A stretch of 64,000 nt of DNA from Pelagimonas sp017744045 (lineage in GTDB: Bacteria; Pseudomonadota; Alphaproteobacteria; Rhodobacterales; Rhodobacteraceae), in the NCBI RefSeq assembly GCF_017744045.1, contig NZ_JAGHRD010000004.1. The stretch is one strand, 5' to 3'. The notes under the pieces were generated by a model. The model made no database searches and was not told the DNA's origin. It saw only the letters and a list, made by a program, of their open reading frames with translations. The position numbers and the translations under genes were made by a program. Below, one piece after another: positions 7,412-16,572 of this stretch. Within the stretch, counting starts at the first letter, position 1. The number at the start of each line of letters is the position of its first letter.

Positions 7412-7999
7412 ATGACCGAGAGTGACAATTCAACACCGCGCCGCTCTTTTGGTTTCGTCAAATGGATGATCGGAGCCGCCGGAGCGTTGCTTCTGACCAC
7501 GATCGGCATCTTTCTGGACCGCAATTACCACATTATCGAGAACATTATTCGCCCGCCGGACAGCACCATTCAGGCCGCGTTGCGCCGGGTGCAAAATCCA
7601 CAATCCGGTCAGCCCTGCACGCTGGATTGCCTACCGCGCATCGTGCGGGTCAGTGAGGTTGCCGACCGGCTCGAGGTCGAAATTGAGAACTCGGGTCTGC
7701 CACTGCAAAATGTCAGCTTTTATATCCAGTTCTCGGAACACGCGATCCTGCAAACCCAGGGGACCTATCTGGGAGGATTGGGTGAAACGATCCAGATTTA
7801 CTATGGGCGCGGCTTTGTGAAGGACTTCCAGAATATCGATACCTGCACCTATGCGGAACATGACGGCAAAGGGTTCATTTGGGCGACGGGTTATGGGCTT
7901 GGCACCCTGACGACCACCTCTGCGAATGCGTCACGCACCCGCAAGATGATTGTCGATGAGGCCAGCAAACCCGACGATTGTCTGCAACGCATCAACTGA
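7412..7999 (+). CDS. hypothetical membrane-anchored protein, 195 aa
   Basis: One N-terminal membrane segment (about residues 17-37, WMIGAAGALLLTTIGIFL) is followed by a domain of about 150 residues rich in beta-type sequence with four cysteines (two as CTLDC near residue 70, one near 143, one near the C-terminus). This suggests an anchored extracytoplasmic domain stabilised by disulfides. The ribosome site is weak. No family recognised. It ends the patch of unknown genes, and ordinary metabolic genes follow. Confidence 0.6.
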   Translation: MTESDNSTPRRSFGFVKWMIGAAGALLLTTIGIFLDRNYHIIENIIRPPDSTIQAALRRVQNPQSGQPCTLDCLPRIVRVSEVADRLEVEIENSGLPLQNVSFYIQFSEHAILQTQGTYLGGLGETIQIYYGRGFVKDFQNIDTCTYAEHDGKGFIWATGYGLGTLTTTSANASRTRKMIVDEASKPDDCLQRIN

Positions 8000-8078
8000 C
8001 ACAAAGCACTACAGCCCCGCTTGCCAAACATCTCCCCCGCCCCCATACCTGACCGGATTGCGAGGGGAGGCGCGGGAT

Positions 8079-8828
8079 ATGTTTGACATGGTGGTTTTGG
8101 CCGTGGCTGGCTTTGTCGCGGGCATTTTGAATGCTGTCGCCGGGGGCGGCACGTTTTTGACCTTTCCGGCTTTGGTCTGGGTCGGTCTACCCCCTGTAGC
8201 CGCCAATGCGACCTCGACCCTTGCGGCCATGCCCGGTTACGCCTCGGCGGCCTGGGCCTTTCGTCATGATCTGCGCAGCGAAGGCCCCCTGCGCCTGCCC
8301 GGCATCATCGCCACCGCCACGCTGGGCGGTGTGGCCGGGGCGATCCTGCTGATTGTCACGCCGTCAGATGTGTTCACCGGTGTGGTGCCCTGGCTGCTGC
8401 TGCTTGCCACCGTGCTGTTTGGCGGCGGCCCGCTGCTGCTGAAACTGGCGCAAAGCCGGGGCCTTGGGCAGGCGGGCCTGCTTGCCTCGGTCTTTACCAT
8501 CGCGCTAGTGGCGATCTATGGCGGCTATTTCAATGGCGGGCTCGGCATCATGCTGCTCGCCGCTTTCAGCCTGCTGGGCTATCAGAACCTGCACACGATG
8601 AACGGGCTGAAAAACATGATCTCATCGATCATTTCCGTCGTCTCCTCGATCGCCTTTGTCTCGGCCGGGCTGATCGTCTGGAAACCCGCGCTGGTCATTG
8701 CCGTGGCCATCACCATTGGCGGCTATGTCGGGGCCAGTCAAAGCCGCCGCATCAAGAACCAGGCCCTGTTGCGCTGGTTCGTCACCGCAGTTGGCGCGGT
8801 GACAACGCTGATCTTCTTCCTTAGTTAG
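8079..8828 (+). CDS. TSUP family permease (TauE/SafE-type anion exporter)
   Basis: A 249-residue membrane protein with about eight hydrophobic segments and the repeated TSUP signature: AGFVAGILNAVAGGGTFLTF near the N-terminus and YGGYFNGGLGIMLLAAF in the second half. The family moves sulfite, sulfoacetate or related anions across the inner membrane. ATG at 8079 is chosen because GAGGGGAGG lies eight bases upstream and hydrophobicity begins right after it. A glutaminase gene follows after 31 bases on the same strand. The substrate is unknown. Confidence 0.88.
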   Translation: MFDMVVLAVAGFVAGILNAVAGGGTFLTFPALVWVGLPPVAANATSTLAAMPGYASAAWAFRHDLRSEGPLRLPGIIATATLGGVAGAILLIVTPSDVFTGVVPWLLLLATVLFGGGPLLLKLAQSRGLGQAGLLASVFTIALVAIYGGYFNGGLGIMLLAAFSLLGYQNLHTMNGLKNMISSIISVVSSIAFVSAGLIVWKPALVIAVAITIGGYVGASQSRRIKNQALLRWFVTAVGAVTTLIFFLS

Positions 8829-8859
8829 AGCCGCGTGACCCAAGGCTCAGGAATCACCC

Positions 8860-9762
8860 GTGCAAGACATTCTCAACACCATCACCACCGAGATCTATCG
8901 CCAGGATGATTGGGGCCAGGTGGCGCAATACATCCCCGAACTGACCTCGGTCGATCCCCGGCAATTCGCCATCAGCGTCTGCCTTGCGGATGGGCAGACC
9001 TTTAGCGCAGGCGCGGCTGACAAGCCGTTCTCGATCCAAAGCGTCTCCAAGGTCTTTACCCTTGTCGCGACCCTCGGGCGTGTGGGTGATCAACTCTGGA
9101 GCAGGGTGGGCCGCGAACCCTCCGGCACTTCCTTTGACTCGGTGATCCTGCTCGAACGCGAACAGGGGCGTCCACGCAACCCGTTTGTGAATGCCGGGGC
9201 GATTGTGACCACCGATGCGCTCTTGTCCGGGCGGGTGCCGAAACTCGCGCTGGCCGAAGTGCTCGGCCTCATCCGGCAAATGGCCTCCTCTGACGAGATC
9301 TATATCAATGATGCGGTGGCTGCCTCCGAGCAGGCCACCGGTTCTCGCAATACCGCCATCGCCCATTACCTGAAATCCCACGGCAATCTGCAAAACGCGC
9401 CCGATCTGACGCTGGGCACCTATTTCCACCAATGCGCCATCGAAATGACCACCACCCAGCTGGCCATGGCCGGGCGCAGTCTGGCGGGGCTCAAACATGC
9501 GCCGCGGGTGATCTCGCAGCAACACGCGCGGCGGGTCAATGCGCTGATGATGACCTGCGGGCATTATGACGGCTCAGGCGATTTTGCCTTTCAGGTCGGT
9601 CTGCCCGGCAAAAGCGGCGTCGGCGGTGGGATTTTGATCATCGCGCCAAATGTCGCCTCAATCGGGATCTGGTCGCCGGGTCTGAATGGCTATGGCAATT
9701 CCCATGCCGGGACGCGCGCCGCCTCGATGCTGACCAAGGCGGTGAATTGGTCGGTTTTCTGA
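8860..9762 (+). CDS. glsA: glutaminase
   Basis: A 300-residue serine-dependent glutaminase of the beta-lactamase-like fold, converting glutamine to glutamate and ammonia in the cytoplasm. The catalytic Ser-x-x-Lys lies in FSIQSVSKVF (about residues 57-66). Other family blocks are NPFVNAGAIVTTD near residue 107 and GLPGKSGVGGGI near residue 247. Length fits the family. The start is GTG with AGGA seven bases upstream. It may be co-transcribed with the TSUP permease upstream. Confidence 0.94.
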   Translation: MQDILNTITTEIYRQDDWGQVAQYIPELTSVDPRQFAISVCLADGQTFSAGAADKPFSIQSVSKVFTLVATLGRVGDQLWSRVGREPSGTSFDSVILLEREQGRPRNPFVNAGAIVTTDALLSGRVPKLALAEVLGLIRQMASSDEIYINDAVAASEQATGSRNTAIAHYLKSHGNLQNAPDLTLGTYFHQCAIEMTTTQLAMAGRSLAGLKHAPRVISQQHARRVNALMMTCGHYDGSGDFAFQVGLPGKSGVGGGILIIAPNVASIGIWSPGLNGYGNSHAGTRAASMLTKAVNWSVF

Positions 9763-10093
9763 CGTGGGTCGGCCCCGCACCGGGCGGAGATTAACCAAAA
9801 TTAGCGGAAATTAACCAAAAACTCTCGTTCTGGGCGGTTGGAAAACCAGACACAGAGCCAATCCCCCCAAAACTCAACCAGAATCGGACAGATTGCCTCC
9901 GGCTCTGCCCGATACCCCCAGTGCAAAGGCCGATTTTGGCCGGGGCAATCCCCCCTAAACACCCGGTCTTTTGTACAGATTGCCCCGTTGCGCCAAGCCC
10001 GAACGCCCCGTTACCCCCACCGACCGCAGGCTTTATTTTCTCCCCTCAACACAAGCGCTTCCCCTTCTGCGCGACCTGTGCAACCTTGCGCCC
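9763..10093. other. intergenic region with a 17-bp direct repeat
   Basis: No gene is seen. The 17-base unit at 9784-9800 (GCGGAGATTAACCAAAA) recurs at 9804-9820 with one mismatch, an exact 20-base period, which places both on the same face of the helix. A second, weaker pair (CAGATTGCC) occurs near 9889 and 9977. The region must hold the promoter of the aldo/keto reductase gene and could hold an end signal for glsA, but no hairpin with a T-run was found. Confidence 0.45.
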
Positions 10094-11026
10094 ATGACAG
10101 ACTTGACCACGATTTCCGGTGCCGGCCTGACCCGCTTTGCCTTTGGTGCCATGCAATTTGGCAGCAAGGCCGACGCCACCGCCAGCCGCGCCCTGTTCGA
10201 CGCCTGCCGCGAGGCTGGTATCCGGCATTTCGACACCGCCCATGCCTATACGGACGGAGCCTCAGAAACCCTTTTGGGTCAATGTGTTGCCGCAGATCGC
10301 GACGAGCTTTTTGTCGCCACCAAGGCCGGGTATATCGGCGGTTCCAGCCGCGGCAATATCCTGCAAAGCTTCGACGAAAGCCGCCAGCGTTTGAACATGG
10401 ATCAGGTCGATCTGTTCTATCTGCACAGGTTCGATCCAAACACCCCGCTGGAAGAGACCTTTGAAACTCTCGCCGAGTTACAACGCGCTGATAAAATTAG
10501 ATTTATCGGCGTTTCCAACTTTGCCGCCTGGCAAGTGATGAAGGCCCAGGCCATCGCCGCCAAGCTCGGAACACGCATCGACGTGATCCAACCAATGTAT
10601 AACCTCGTCAAGCGTCAAGCCGAGGTCGAAATCCTGCCCATGTGCGCCAGCGAAGGCATTTTACCCGTCCCCTACTCCCCCCTCGGCGGCGGTTTGCTGA
10701 CCGGAAAATATGCCGCTGGCGGCAGTGGACGGCTGAGCGAAGACAGCCGCTATGGCGCGCGTTACGGGCAGCCCGCGATGCATGAGGCCGCCGTGCAACT
10801 TGTTGACCTTGCACAGGAAATTGGCGCAGACCCGGCTACACTGGCTGTGGCATGGGTCGCTCATCACAGTGCAAAACCGGTGCCAATTCTGTCGGCCCGT
10901 TCTGTGGCCCAACTGCGTCCTTCTCTGGATGGAATCCGCTTCCCGATGGATGAGGCGCTCTATGCCCGGCTTTCATCGCTCAGCGCCACGCCCCCACCCG
11001 CCACAGATCGGCTGGAAGAGGCGTGA
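10094..11026 (+). CDS. aldo/keto reductase
   Basis: A 310-residue cytoplasmic NAD(P)H-dependent oxidoreductase with a TIM-barrel fold. The catalytic tetrad is visible: Asp in HFDTAHAYTDGASE with Tyr four residues later, Lys in FVATKAGYI, and His in LFYLHRFDP. The block IRFIGVSNFAAWQ and the C-terminal coenzyme region also fit. The start at ATG 10094 fits family length (upstream open frame is not coding-like) but has a poor ribosome site. The substrate cannot be predicted. The next gene is convergent, with about ten bases between stops. Confidence 0.9.
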   Translation: MTDLTTISGAGLTRFAFGAMQFGSKADATASRALFDACREAGIRHFDTAHAYTDGASETLLGQCVAADRDELFVATKAGYIGGSSRGNILQSFDESRQRLNMDQVDLFYLHRFDPNTPLEETFETLAELQRADKIRFIGVSNFAAWQVMKAQAIAAKLGTRIDVIQPMYNLVKRQAEVEILPMCASEGILPVPYSPLGGGLLTGKYAAGGSGRLSEDSRYGARYGQPAMHEAAVQLVDLAQEIGADPATLAVAWVAHHSAKPVPILSARSVAQLRPSLDGIRFPMDEALYARLSSLSATPPPATDRLEEA

Positions 11027-11036
11027 TTTCAACGCG

Positions 11037-11705
11037 CTAGCGCCATTCCACCACCTCCGATTCGGGCGCGCGGATGGTGCGAAACTGGTTGGCAGGGTGC
11101 TCCGGATCAGGATGGCCCAAGGCAATCCCGCAAAGCACGTCGCGCTCCTCTGGGACATCAAACCAGTCCCGCATAAAGGGTGAGAACCCAGCAACCGAGG
11201 CCATGGCGATCCCGCCCAATCCGCGCGCTTCCAGCCCCAGCAAGACCGCCGTCACAAACGCTCCACAATCGAGGACCCCATAAGAGCCAAGCGCCTTAGG
11301 CGTTGTAATCAATAGGAAATTAGGCGCACCAAACAGACGAAAGTTTTCACGCATTTGTCGCGCCGATCCAACGCGATCGCCTTTCTCAACCCCAACCGCC
11401 TCGTATAACTGCCAGCCACATTCGCGCCGCCGCGTCTGATACGCTCCCTCATAAGCTGTGGGAAAGGCAATGTCCGATACATGCCCCGCCTGCCCCACAT
11501 GCTCATACAGCGCCTCTGCCAGCCGCGCGGTTTCCTCCGCCTCACACGCCACCACATGCCAAGGCTGCGAATTGCACCAGCTCGGCACTTGCTGAGCATC
11601 GCTAAGAACCTCAGAAATCACATCCCGCCCCACCGGTTCCGGCAAATACCCCCGGCAAGAGGCCCGCGATCTCAGCAAAGCCCCCAACATCTCCGCCTGG
11701 CTCAT
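11037..11705 (-). CDS. nitroreductase family FMN-dependent oxidoreductase
   Basis: A 222-residue flavoprotein. The N-terminal RSRASCRGYLPEPV and the following PSWCNSQPWHVV are the usual FMN-binding blocks of the nitroreductase family, and GLGGIAMASV near residue 165 is the second flavin block. Such enzymes reduce nitroaromatics, quinones or enones with NAD(P)H. Its ATG overlaps the stop of the CoA-transferase gene by four bases (ATGA), so the two are translated as a pair and may act in one degradative or detoxifying step. Confidence 0.88.
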   Translation of the reverse strand: MSQAEMLGALLRSRASCRGYLPEPVGRDVISEVLSDAQQVPSWCNSQPWHVVACEAEETARLAEALYEHVGQAGHVSDIAFPTAYEGAYQTRRRECGWQLYEAVGVEKGDRVGSARQMRENFRLFGAPNFLLITTPKALGSYGVLDCGAFVTAVLLGLEARGLGGIAMASVAGFSPFMRDWFDVPEERDVLCGIALGHPDPEHPANQFRTIRAPESEVVEWR

Positions 11706-12784
11706 ATCAGCCCCTTCTCTTTGAGTTCATTGAGTATTTCATCGCTCTGCGAACCGCGTTGCGGCCCGGTTTCGGCCACCTCCACAACCTGCCCGTCAAA
11801 GCGCGGAGCCGGGGCCGGACCATGCCCAGGCCAGATCCTCCGCGCCTGAATATGCGGGTCGCGCCGCGCCTCTGCGGGGGACAAAACCGGGGCGACACAA
11901 GCATCCGTTCCCTCAAACAGCGCCGCCCATTCTGCCCGGCTCTTGCGCGCAAAGATTCCGGCCAGCCGGGCCGTGAGTTGCGGCCAACGGTCCGCGTCAA
12001 ATTGTTCCGCAAAATCAGCATCCTGCGCCAATCCGAGTCGATCCAGAAACAAGGCATAAAACTTCGGTTCCAAACACTGAACCGAGACATAGCCACCGCA
12101 AGAACAAACGTAACACCGCGACCAATGCGGCCCATCCAAAAGCGATGTCCCGCGCGCCTCCTGCGAAAACTGCGTGCCCATCGACAAAAGCAAAGCCATC
12201 ATATGGCTGGTGCCATCCACAATCGCTGCGTCCACCACGCAGCCTTGCCCGGTTCGGCCCGCCTTCAGCAATCCCGCCAACATCCCAGCCACTAGGTACA
12301 GCGCACCGCCGCCTATATCGCCCAGCAAAGTCGGCGGCACGCCCGGCACTTCACCGGGCAAGCCGCCAAAAAATAACGCCCCGGAAAGACTGAGGTAATT
12401 CAGGTCATGCCCCGCCTCCCGCGCCTTTGGCCCCTCCTGCCCCCAACCCGTCATACGCCCATAAACCAGCTTTGGATTTTGCCCGCGCAGCTCTTGCGGC
12501 CCCAGCCCCAGCCGCTCCATCACACCGGGCCGCATGCCCTCGATCACCCCATCCGCCTGCGCCGCCAAGGCCTGCGCAATGCGCAGGTCAGCGGGATCTT
12601 TCAGGTCCAAGGCGATCGAACGTTTGCCACGATCCAACAGATTGCCTTCACCCTTACCCGGAACGTCAGCGGCCTGCTTGCGATGGACCACCACCACATC
12701 TGCGCCAAGATCCGCCAGCATCATGCCCGCAAAGGGTGCTGGCCCCAGCGCCTCGAATTCGACTATTCTGATACCCTCTAACAT
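11702..12784 (-). CDS. CaiB/BaiF-type CoA-transferase (alpha-methylacyl-CoA racemase-like)
   Basis: A 360-residue family III CoA-transferase or racemase. The N-terminus MLEGIRIVEFEALGPAPFAG and MMLADLGADVVVV are the conserved CoA-binding part. KSIALDL-type (here RSIALDLKD) and PGVMERLGLG follow, and GHDLNYLSLSGAL carries the Asp-containing active-site block (HDLNY as in racemases). ATG 12784 is chosen because GAGGAGG lies five bases upstream and the family N-terminus starts there. It is coupled to the nitroreductase gene by an ATGA overlap. Racemase is more likely than transferase, given LNYL and the length. Confidence 0.88.
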   Translation of the reverse strand: MLEGIRIVEFEALGPAPFAGMMLADLGADVVVVHRKQAADVPGKGEGNLLDRGKRSIALDLKDPADLRIAQALAAQADGVIEGMRPGVMERLGLGPQELRGQNPKLVYGRMTGWGQEGPKAREAGHDLNYLSLSGALFFGGLPGEVPGVPPTLLGDIGGGALYLVAGMLAGLLKAGRTGQGCVVDAAIVDGTSHMMALLLSMGTQFSQEARGTSLLDGPHWSRCYVCSCGGYVSVQCLEPKFYALFLDRLGLAQDADFAEQFDADRWPQLTARLAGIFARKSRAEWAALFEGTDACVAPVLSPAEARRDPHIQARRIWPGHGPAPAPRFDGQVVEVAETGPQRGSQSDEILNELKEKGLI

Positions 12785-12837
12785 CGCTCCTCCTCTACCG
12801 CAGCAAAGCCCAGATCGAGGCGATTGGAAACCCAGGT

Positions 12838-12897
12838 TTCTTTGGGCCAAAAATATCCCGGGGAGTCCCGAGCTTGCTCGGGGCGGGGCAGCGCCCC
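12838..12897 (-). repeat. structured intergenic repeat, copy 1 (orphan copy)
   Basis: A copy of the repeat with core GGGCCAAAAATATCCCGGGG. It has a stem of CCCGAGC (12867-12873) with GCTCGGG (12876-12882) and a second stem GGGGC (12885-12889) with GCCCC (12893-12897). In the other four copies the same order is found just after a minus-strand stop codon. Here no minus-strand gene ends; the copy sits between divergent genes. Confidence 0.85.
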
Positions 12898-12952
12898 ATC
12901 CAAACTTCAACTCTTAGTTTCGCTTTTGTTCCCGTCGCGCTAGCTTGGCCTC

Positions 12953-15358
12953 ATGACGACGCTCCCACCCTCCCTTTCCGCCTGGTTCACATCGCGCGGC
13001 TGGCAGATGCACCCGCATCAAAAACAGATGTTGGATCGCAGTCAGGCCCCTGCCCTGATGCTGGTTGCGCCCACGGGCGGGGGCAAGACTCTGGCCGGTT
13101 TTCTGCCCACGCTGAACGAACTGGCAGAGGATCCAGAACCCGGGTTACATACGCTTTATGTCAGCCCGCTCAAAGCTTTGGCAGCGGATATCAAACGAAA
13201 TCTGCAAACCCCGATTGACGAGGCCGGCCTGAACATCCGAGTCGAGGATCGCACCGGCGACACATCGGCAAGCCGCAAGAAACGCCAGCGCGCCGACCCG
13301 CCCCATATCCTGCTAACCACCCCGGAATCTCTGGCCCTGCTGACCAGCTACGAGGACGCCGCGCGCACATTTCGCGGGTTGCAGCGGGTGGTGGTGGATG
13401 AAATTCACGCTCTGGCCGAAAGCAAACGGGGCGATCAGCTGATGTTGGCCCTGGCGCGGTTGCAAAGCCTGTGTCCCAATCTGCGCCGCGTCGGGTTGTC
13501 AGCCACGGTCGAAGACCCCGAATCCATCGCGCAATTCCTCGCCCGCCATCCCGACCCGTGCGAGATCCTCCATGCTGATCCCGGCCCTGATCCCGATATT
13601 CAGATGCTGGAAACAAACGAGGCCCCGCCCTGGTCCGGTGGCGGCGCGGCCTATGCCATCCCCGCCGTTCTAGAGCAGGTCAAACGCCACAAAACCACGC
13701 TGATCTTCCACAATACCCGCGCCCAGGCCGAGATCTTTTTCCGCAATCTCTGGCTCGCCAATGAGGACGGGTTGCCTATTGGCATTCACCATGGCTCGCT
13801 CGACCGGGCGCAGCGCGAAAAGGTCGAAGCCGCCATGGTGCGCGGCGATCTGCGCGCGATTGTCTGCACCGGAAGCCTTGATCTCGGCATTGACTGGGGC
13901 GATGTCGATCTGGTGATCCAGATTGGCGCGCCCAAGAATGTCAAACGGCTGGTGCAGCGGATCGGACGGGCCAATCACCGCTATAATGCGCCCTCCAAGG
14001 CCTTGCTCGTTCCGGCCAACCGGTTTGAGGTTGTCGAATGCCTCGCCGCGCTCGAAGCGGTACGCGCCCATGATCTCGATGGGGACCCGCGCGGTGCGGG
14101 GCCGCTGGACGTGCTCTGTCAGCATATCCTGATCGCGGCGGCCTCTGCCCCGTTCCAAGCCGATGATCTCTATAACGAAATGTGCAGCGCGGGCCCATTT
14201 GCCGATCTCAGCCGCGATGCTTTTGACGCCTGTTTGGAGTTTTGCGCTACGGGCGGCTATGCCCTGCGCGCCTATGATCAATGGCAGCGGTTGCAACAGC
14301 GGCCAGACGGGCAATGGCAGCTGCGCGATCCGCGCGCGGCGGCGCGGATTCGACAGAATATCGGCACCATTCAGGACAGCGACCTGCTCAAGGTGAAATG
14401 GCGCGGACGGGGCGCGGCCCTGGGCGAGATCGAGGAAAGCTTTGCCGCCAGCCTGACCAAGGGAGACACGTTTTTGATTGGCGGGCAAATCGTGCGCTAT
14501 GAGGGCTTGCGCGAATTGGTGGTCGAGGTGAGCCGCGATCCCGGACGCAAACCCAAAGTGGCGGTGTTTTCCGGCACCAAGTTTTCGACCTCGACCCAGC
14601 TTAGCCAGCGGGTTTTGCGCTATTTCAAGGCTGGGGATTTCAGCGCCTTGCCCGATCACACCGCCGATTGGCTGCGCCTGCAAGGCGATGTGTCACGCCT
14701 ACCCGAACCGGGTCGATTGCTGATCGAGACCTTTCCAAATGATGGCCGTCAGCAAATGGTTGTCTATGGTTTCGCCGGTCGCAATGCCCAGCAAACGCTG
14801 GGCTTGCTGCTGACAAAACGCATGGAGGAACAAGGCCTTGCGCCGCTCGGCTTTGTCGCCACCGACTACGCGACGCTGATCTGGGGGCTGGACGCGGTCA
14901 CCGATCCGCGCCCTCTCTTTGACCTCGACAGGCTTGAAGCCGGGCTTGAGGGTTGGCTGGCCGGCAATGCGGTGATGAAGCGCACCTTTCGCAGCGCCGC
15001 CACCATTGCCGGACTGATCGAGCGTCAGATCGGCGGCCAACGCAAGACCGGGCGGCAAGCGACCATGTCCTCGGACATCCTTTATGACACGCTGCTGAAA
15101 TATGACCCGGACCATCTGCTCATGCGGATCACAGCGCAAGAGGCCATGCGCGGCCTAGTCGACTTCGCCCGCATCCGCGACATGTGCGAACGGGTGCAGG
15201 GGCGCATCGACCATCTGGAATTGGACCGCGTCACCCCTCTGGCGGCCCCTTTGTTTCTGGAGGTTGGCAAGGTCCCAGTCAAAGGCGAGGCCGAAGAGCG
15301 CCTGCTGGCCGAAGAGTTACAGCGCCTGATGGACGGCGCCGGGCTGTCTTCGCTCTAA
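12953..15358 (+). CDS. ligase-associated DEXH-box helicase, Lhr type
   Basis: An 801-residue superfamily 2 helicase of the Lhr group that accompanies ATP-dependent DNA ligase repair clusters. Walker A is APTGGGKT (about residues 40-47), Walker B VVDEIHAL, motif III LSATVED, and motif IV IFHNTRAQAE. Motifs V-VI are GSLDLGIDWGDVDLV and RLVQRIGRANHR. The C-terminal 350 residues are the Lhr-specific winged-helix and core region. The length is that of the short ligase-associated form, not the giant actinobacterial Lhr. pdeM follows 74 bases downstream. The ribosome site is weak. Confidence 0.93.
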   Translation: MTTLPPSLSAWFTSRGWQMHPHQKQMLDRSQAPALMLVAPTGGGKTLAGFLPTLNELAEDPEPGLHTLYVSPLKALAADIKRNLQTPIDEAGLNIRVEDRTGDTSASRKKRQRADPPHILLTTPESLALLTSYEDAARTFRGLQRVVVDEIHALAESKRGDQLMLALARLQSLCPNLRRVGLSATVEDPESIAQFLARHPDPCEILHADPGPDPDIQMLETNEAPPWSGGGAAYAIPAVLEQVKRHKTTLIFHNTRAQAEIFFRNLWLANEDGLPIGIHHGSLDRAQREKVEAAMVRGDLRAIVCTGSLDLGIDWGDVDLVIQIGAPKNVKRLVQRIGRANHRYNAPSKALLVPANRFEVVECLAALEAVRAHDLDGDPRGAGPLDVLCQHILIAAASAPFQADDLYNEMCSAGPFADLSRDAFDACLEFCATGGYALRAYDQWQRLQQRPDGQWQLRDPRAAARIRQNIGTIQDSDLLKVKWRGRGAALGEIEESFAASLTKGDTFLIGGQIVRYEGLRELVVEVSRDPGRKPKVAVFSGTKFSTSTQLSQRVLRYFKAGDFSALPDHTADWLRLQGDVSRLPEPGRLLIETFPNDGRQQMVVYGFAGRNAQQTLGLLLTKRMEEQGLAPLGFVATDYATLIWGLDAVTDPRPLFDLDRLEAGLEGWLAGNAVMKRTFRSAATIAGLIERQIGGQRKTGRQATMSSDILYDTLLKYDPDHLLMRITAQEAMRGLVDFARIRDMCERVQGRIDHLELDRVTPLAAPLFLEVGKVPVKGEAEERLLAEELQRLMDGAGLSSL

Positions 15359-15432
15359 CGCCCCCGCCCAATGGGCACCGCCATCGTGACAAACCTCTTG
15401 CGCCTACTGCTGACGCGAGGCAAGAACACAGC

Positions 15433-16098
15433 ATGAACAGGCTCAACATCACCTTAAACGGCGCGCAGCTTTGCGCCTTGCCATCGGGCGCTTTGTTTTG
15501 GCCTGAACGGGCGCTTTTGGTGGTGTCTGACCTGCATCTGGGCAAATCCGCGCGGCTTTCTGCGGTCGGCGGCGCGCAACTGCCGCCCTATGATACGCGC
15601 GAAACCCTGGCCCGGCTCGAAGAGGACCTGAACACGGTCAAACCCGCCCGTGTCATTTGCCTTGGCGACAGTTTTGATGCGCCCAAGGTTGAACGCGCCT
15701 TGCGCGAGGATGAACGGCTATGGATCACTCGGCTGCAAGCGGGGCGGGATTGGATCTGGATCGAGGGCAATCATGATCCCGGCCCGGTTGCCATCGGCGG
15801 CACCCATCTGGCCGAGCTCACGCTTGGCCCGCTGACCTTTCGCCATATCGCCATCCCCGGGGAAGTTGGCGAGGTTTCAGGCCATTACCACCCCAAAGCG
15901 CGGCTATCCTTGCGCGGTCGCAGCCTGAGCCGCCCCTGTTTCCTGCTGGATCAAGATCGGCTGATCCTGCCCGCCTATGGGGCCTATACAGGCGGTTTGC
16001 GCAGCCATGACGCCGCGCTGGCATCCCTGATGCGCCCCGAAGCCCAGGCCATCCTGACCGGCCCCACACCCTGCGCTATTCCCATGCCGCGCAAATGA
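15433..16098 (+). CDS. pdeM: ligase-associated DNA damage response endonuclease PdeM
   Basis: A 221-residue calcineurin-like metallophosphoesterase. The metal-binding motifs are in order: DLHLGKS (near residue 36), GDSFD (near 77), GNHD (near 112) and GHYHPKA (near 150). The family member in ligase-associated clusters acts with Lhr and the ligase on DNA ends. ATG 15433 is chosen because the protein family begins there; the frame is open upstream in another gene's sequence. No ligase or exonuclease partner gene lies nearby in this window. Confidence 0.9.
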   Translation: MNRLNITLNGAQLCALPSGALFWPERALLVVSDLHLGKSARLSAVGGAQLPPYDTRETLARLEEDLNTVKPARVICLGDSFDAPKVERALREDERLWITRLQAGRDWIWIEGNHDPGPVAIGGTHLAELTLGPLTFRHIAIPGEVGEVSGHYHPKARLSLRGRSLSRPCFLLDQDRLILPAYGAYTGGLRSHDAALASLMRPEAQAILTGPTPCAIPMPRK

Positions 16099-16146
16099 CG
16101 TCGCGAAACGGTTGCAGCCCGGCAAGGCCCATGATCCGCTGCGCCC

Positions 16147-16563
16147 ATGGATATCGAAACCCACATCCGCCGCGGCTTTGCCTTGCAAAGCATGATGACC
16201 ACCATCGGGGCCGAACTGACCTCGGTCGGAGAAGGCACGGTCGAGATCGCCGCCCCGCTTTCCCCCGGTTTTCTGCAGCATAACGGCTTTGGCCATGCCG
16301 GGTTAACCTTTACCTTGGGTGACACGGCGGCGGGCTGTGCGGCCATGACGTTGCTTGGTACAGATCAAGCGGTAGTGACCTCGGAAATCGGCATCCACCT
16401 GCTCTCCCCCGCGATTGGCGACAGCCTGGTTGCGCGTGGCAAAGTGATCAAACCGGGACGGCGGCAAATCGTGTCCTCTTCTGATGTCTTTGTCGTCAAG
16501 GACGGAGTCGAAAAACACATCGCCACCCTGACCGGAACGATGGTGCCCATTGCACTGGATTAA
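16147..16563 (+). CDS. PaaI-type hotdog thioesterase
   Basis: A 138-residue acyl-CoA thioesterase of the PaaI group. The motif HNGFGHAGLTFTLGDTAAG (residues 44-62) holds the His-x-Gly and Asp positions of the active site. The remainder, with IGIHLLSPAIGDSLVARGKV, is the central hotdog sheet. Length is normal. It lies 48 bases after pdeM on the same strand and may share its transcript. The physiological acyl group is unknown. Confidence 0.88.
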   Translation: MDIETHIRRGFALQSMMTTIGAELTSVGEGTVEIAAPLSPGFLQHNGFGHAGLTFTLGDTAAGCAAMTLLGTDQAVVTSEIGIHLLSPAIGDSLVARGKVIKPGRRQIVSSSDVFVVKDGVEKHIATLTGTMVPIALD

Positions 16564-16572
16564 CCGCCAGGA

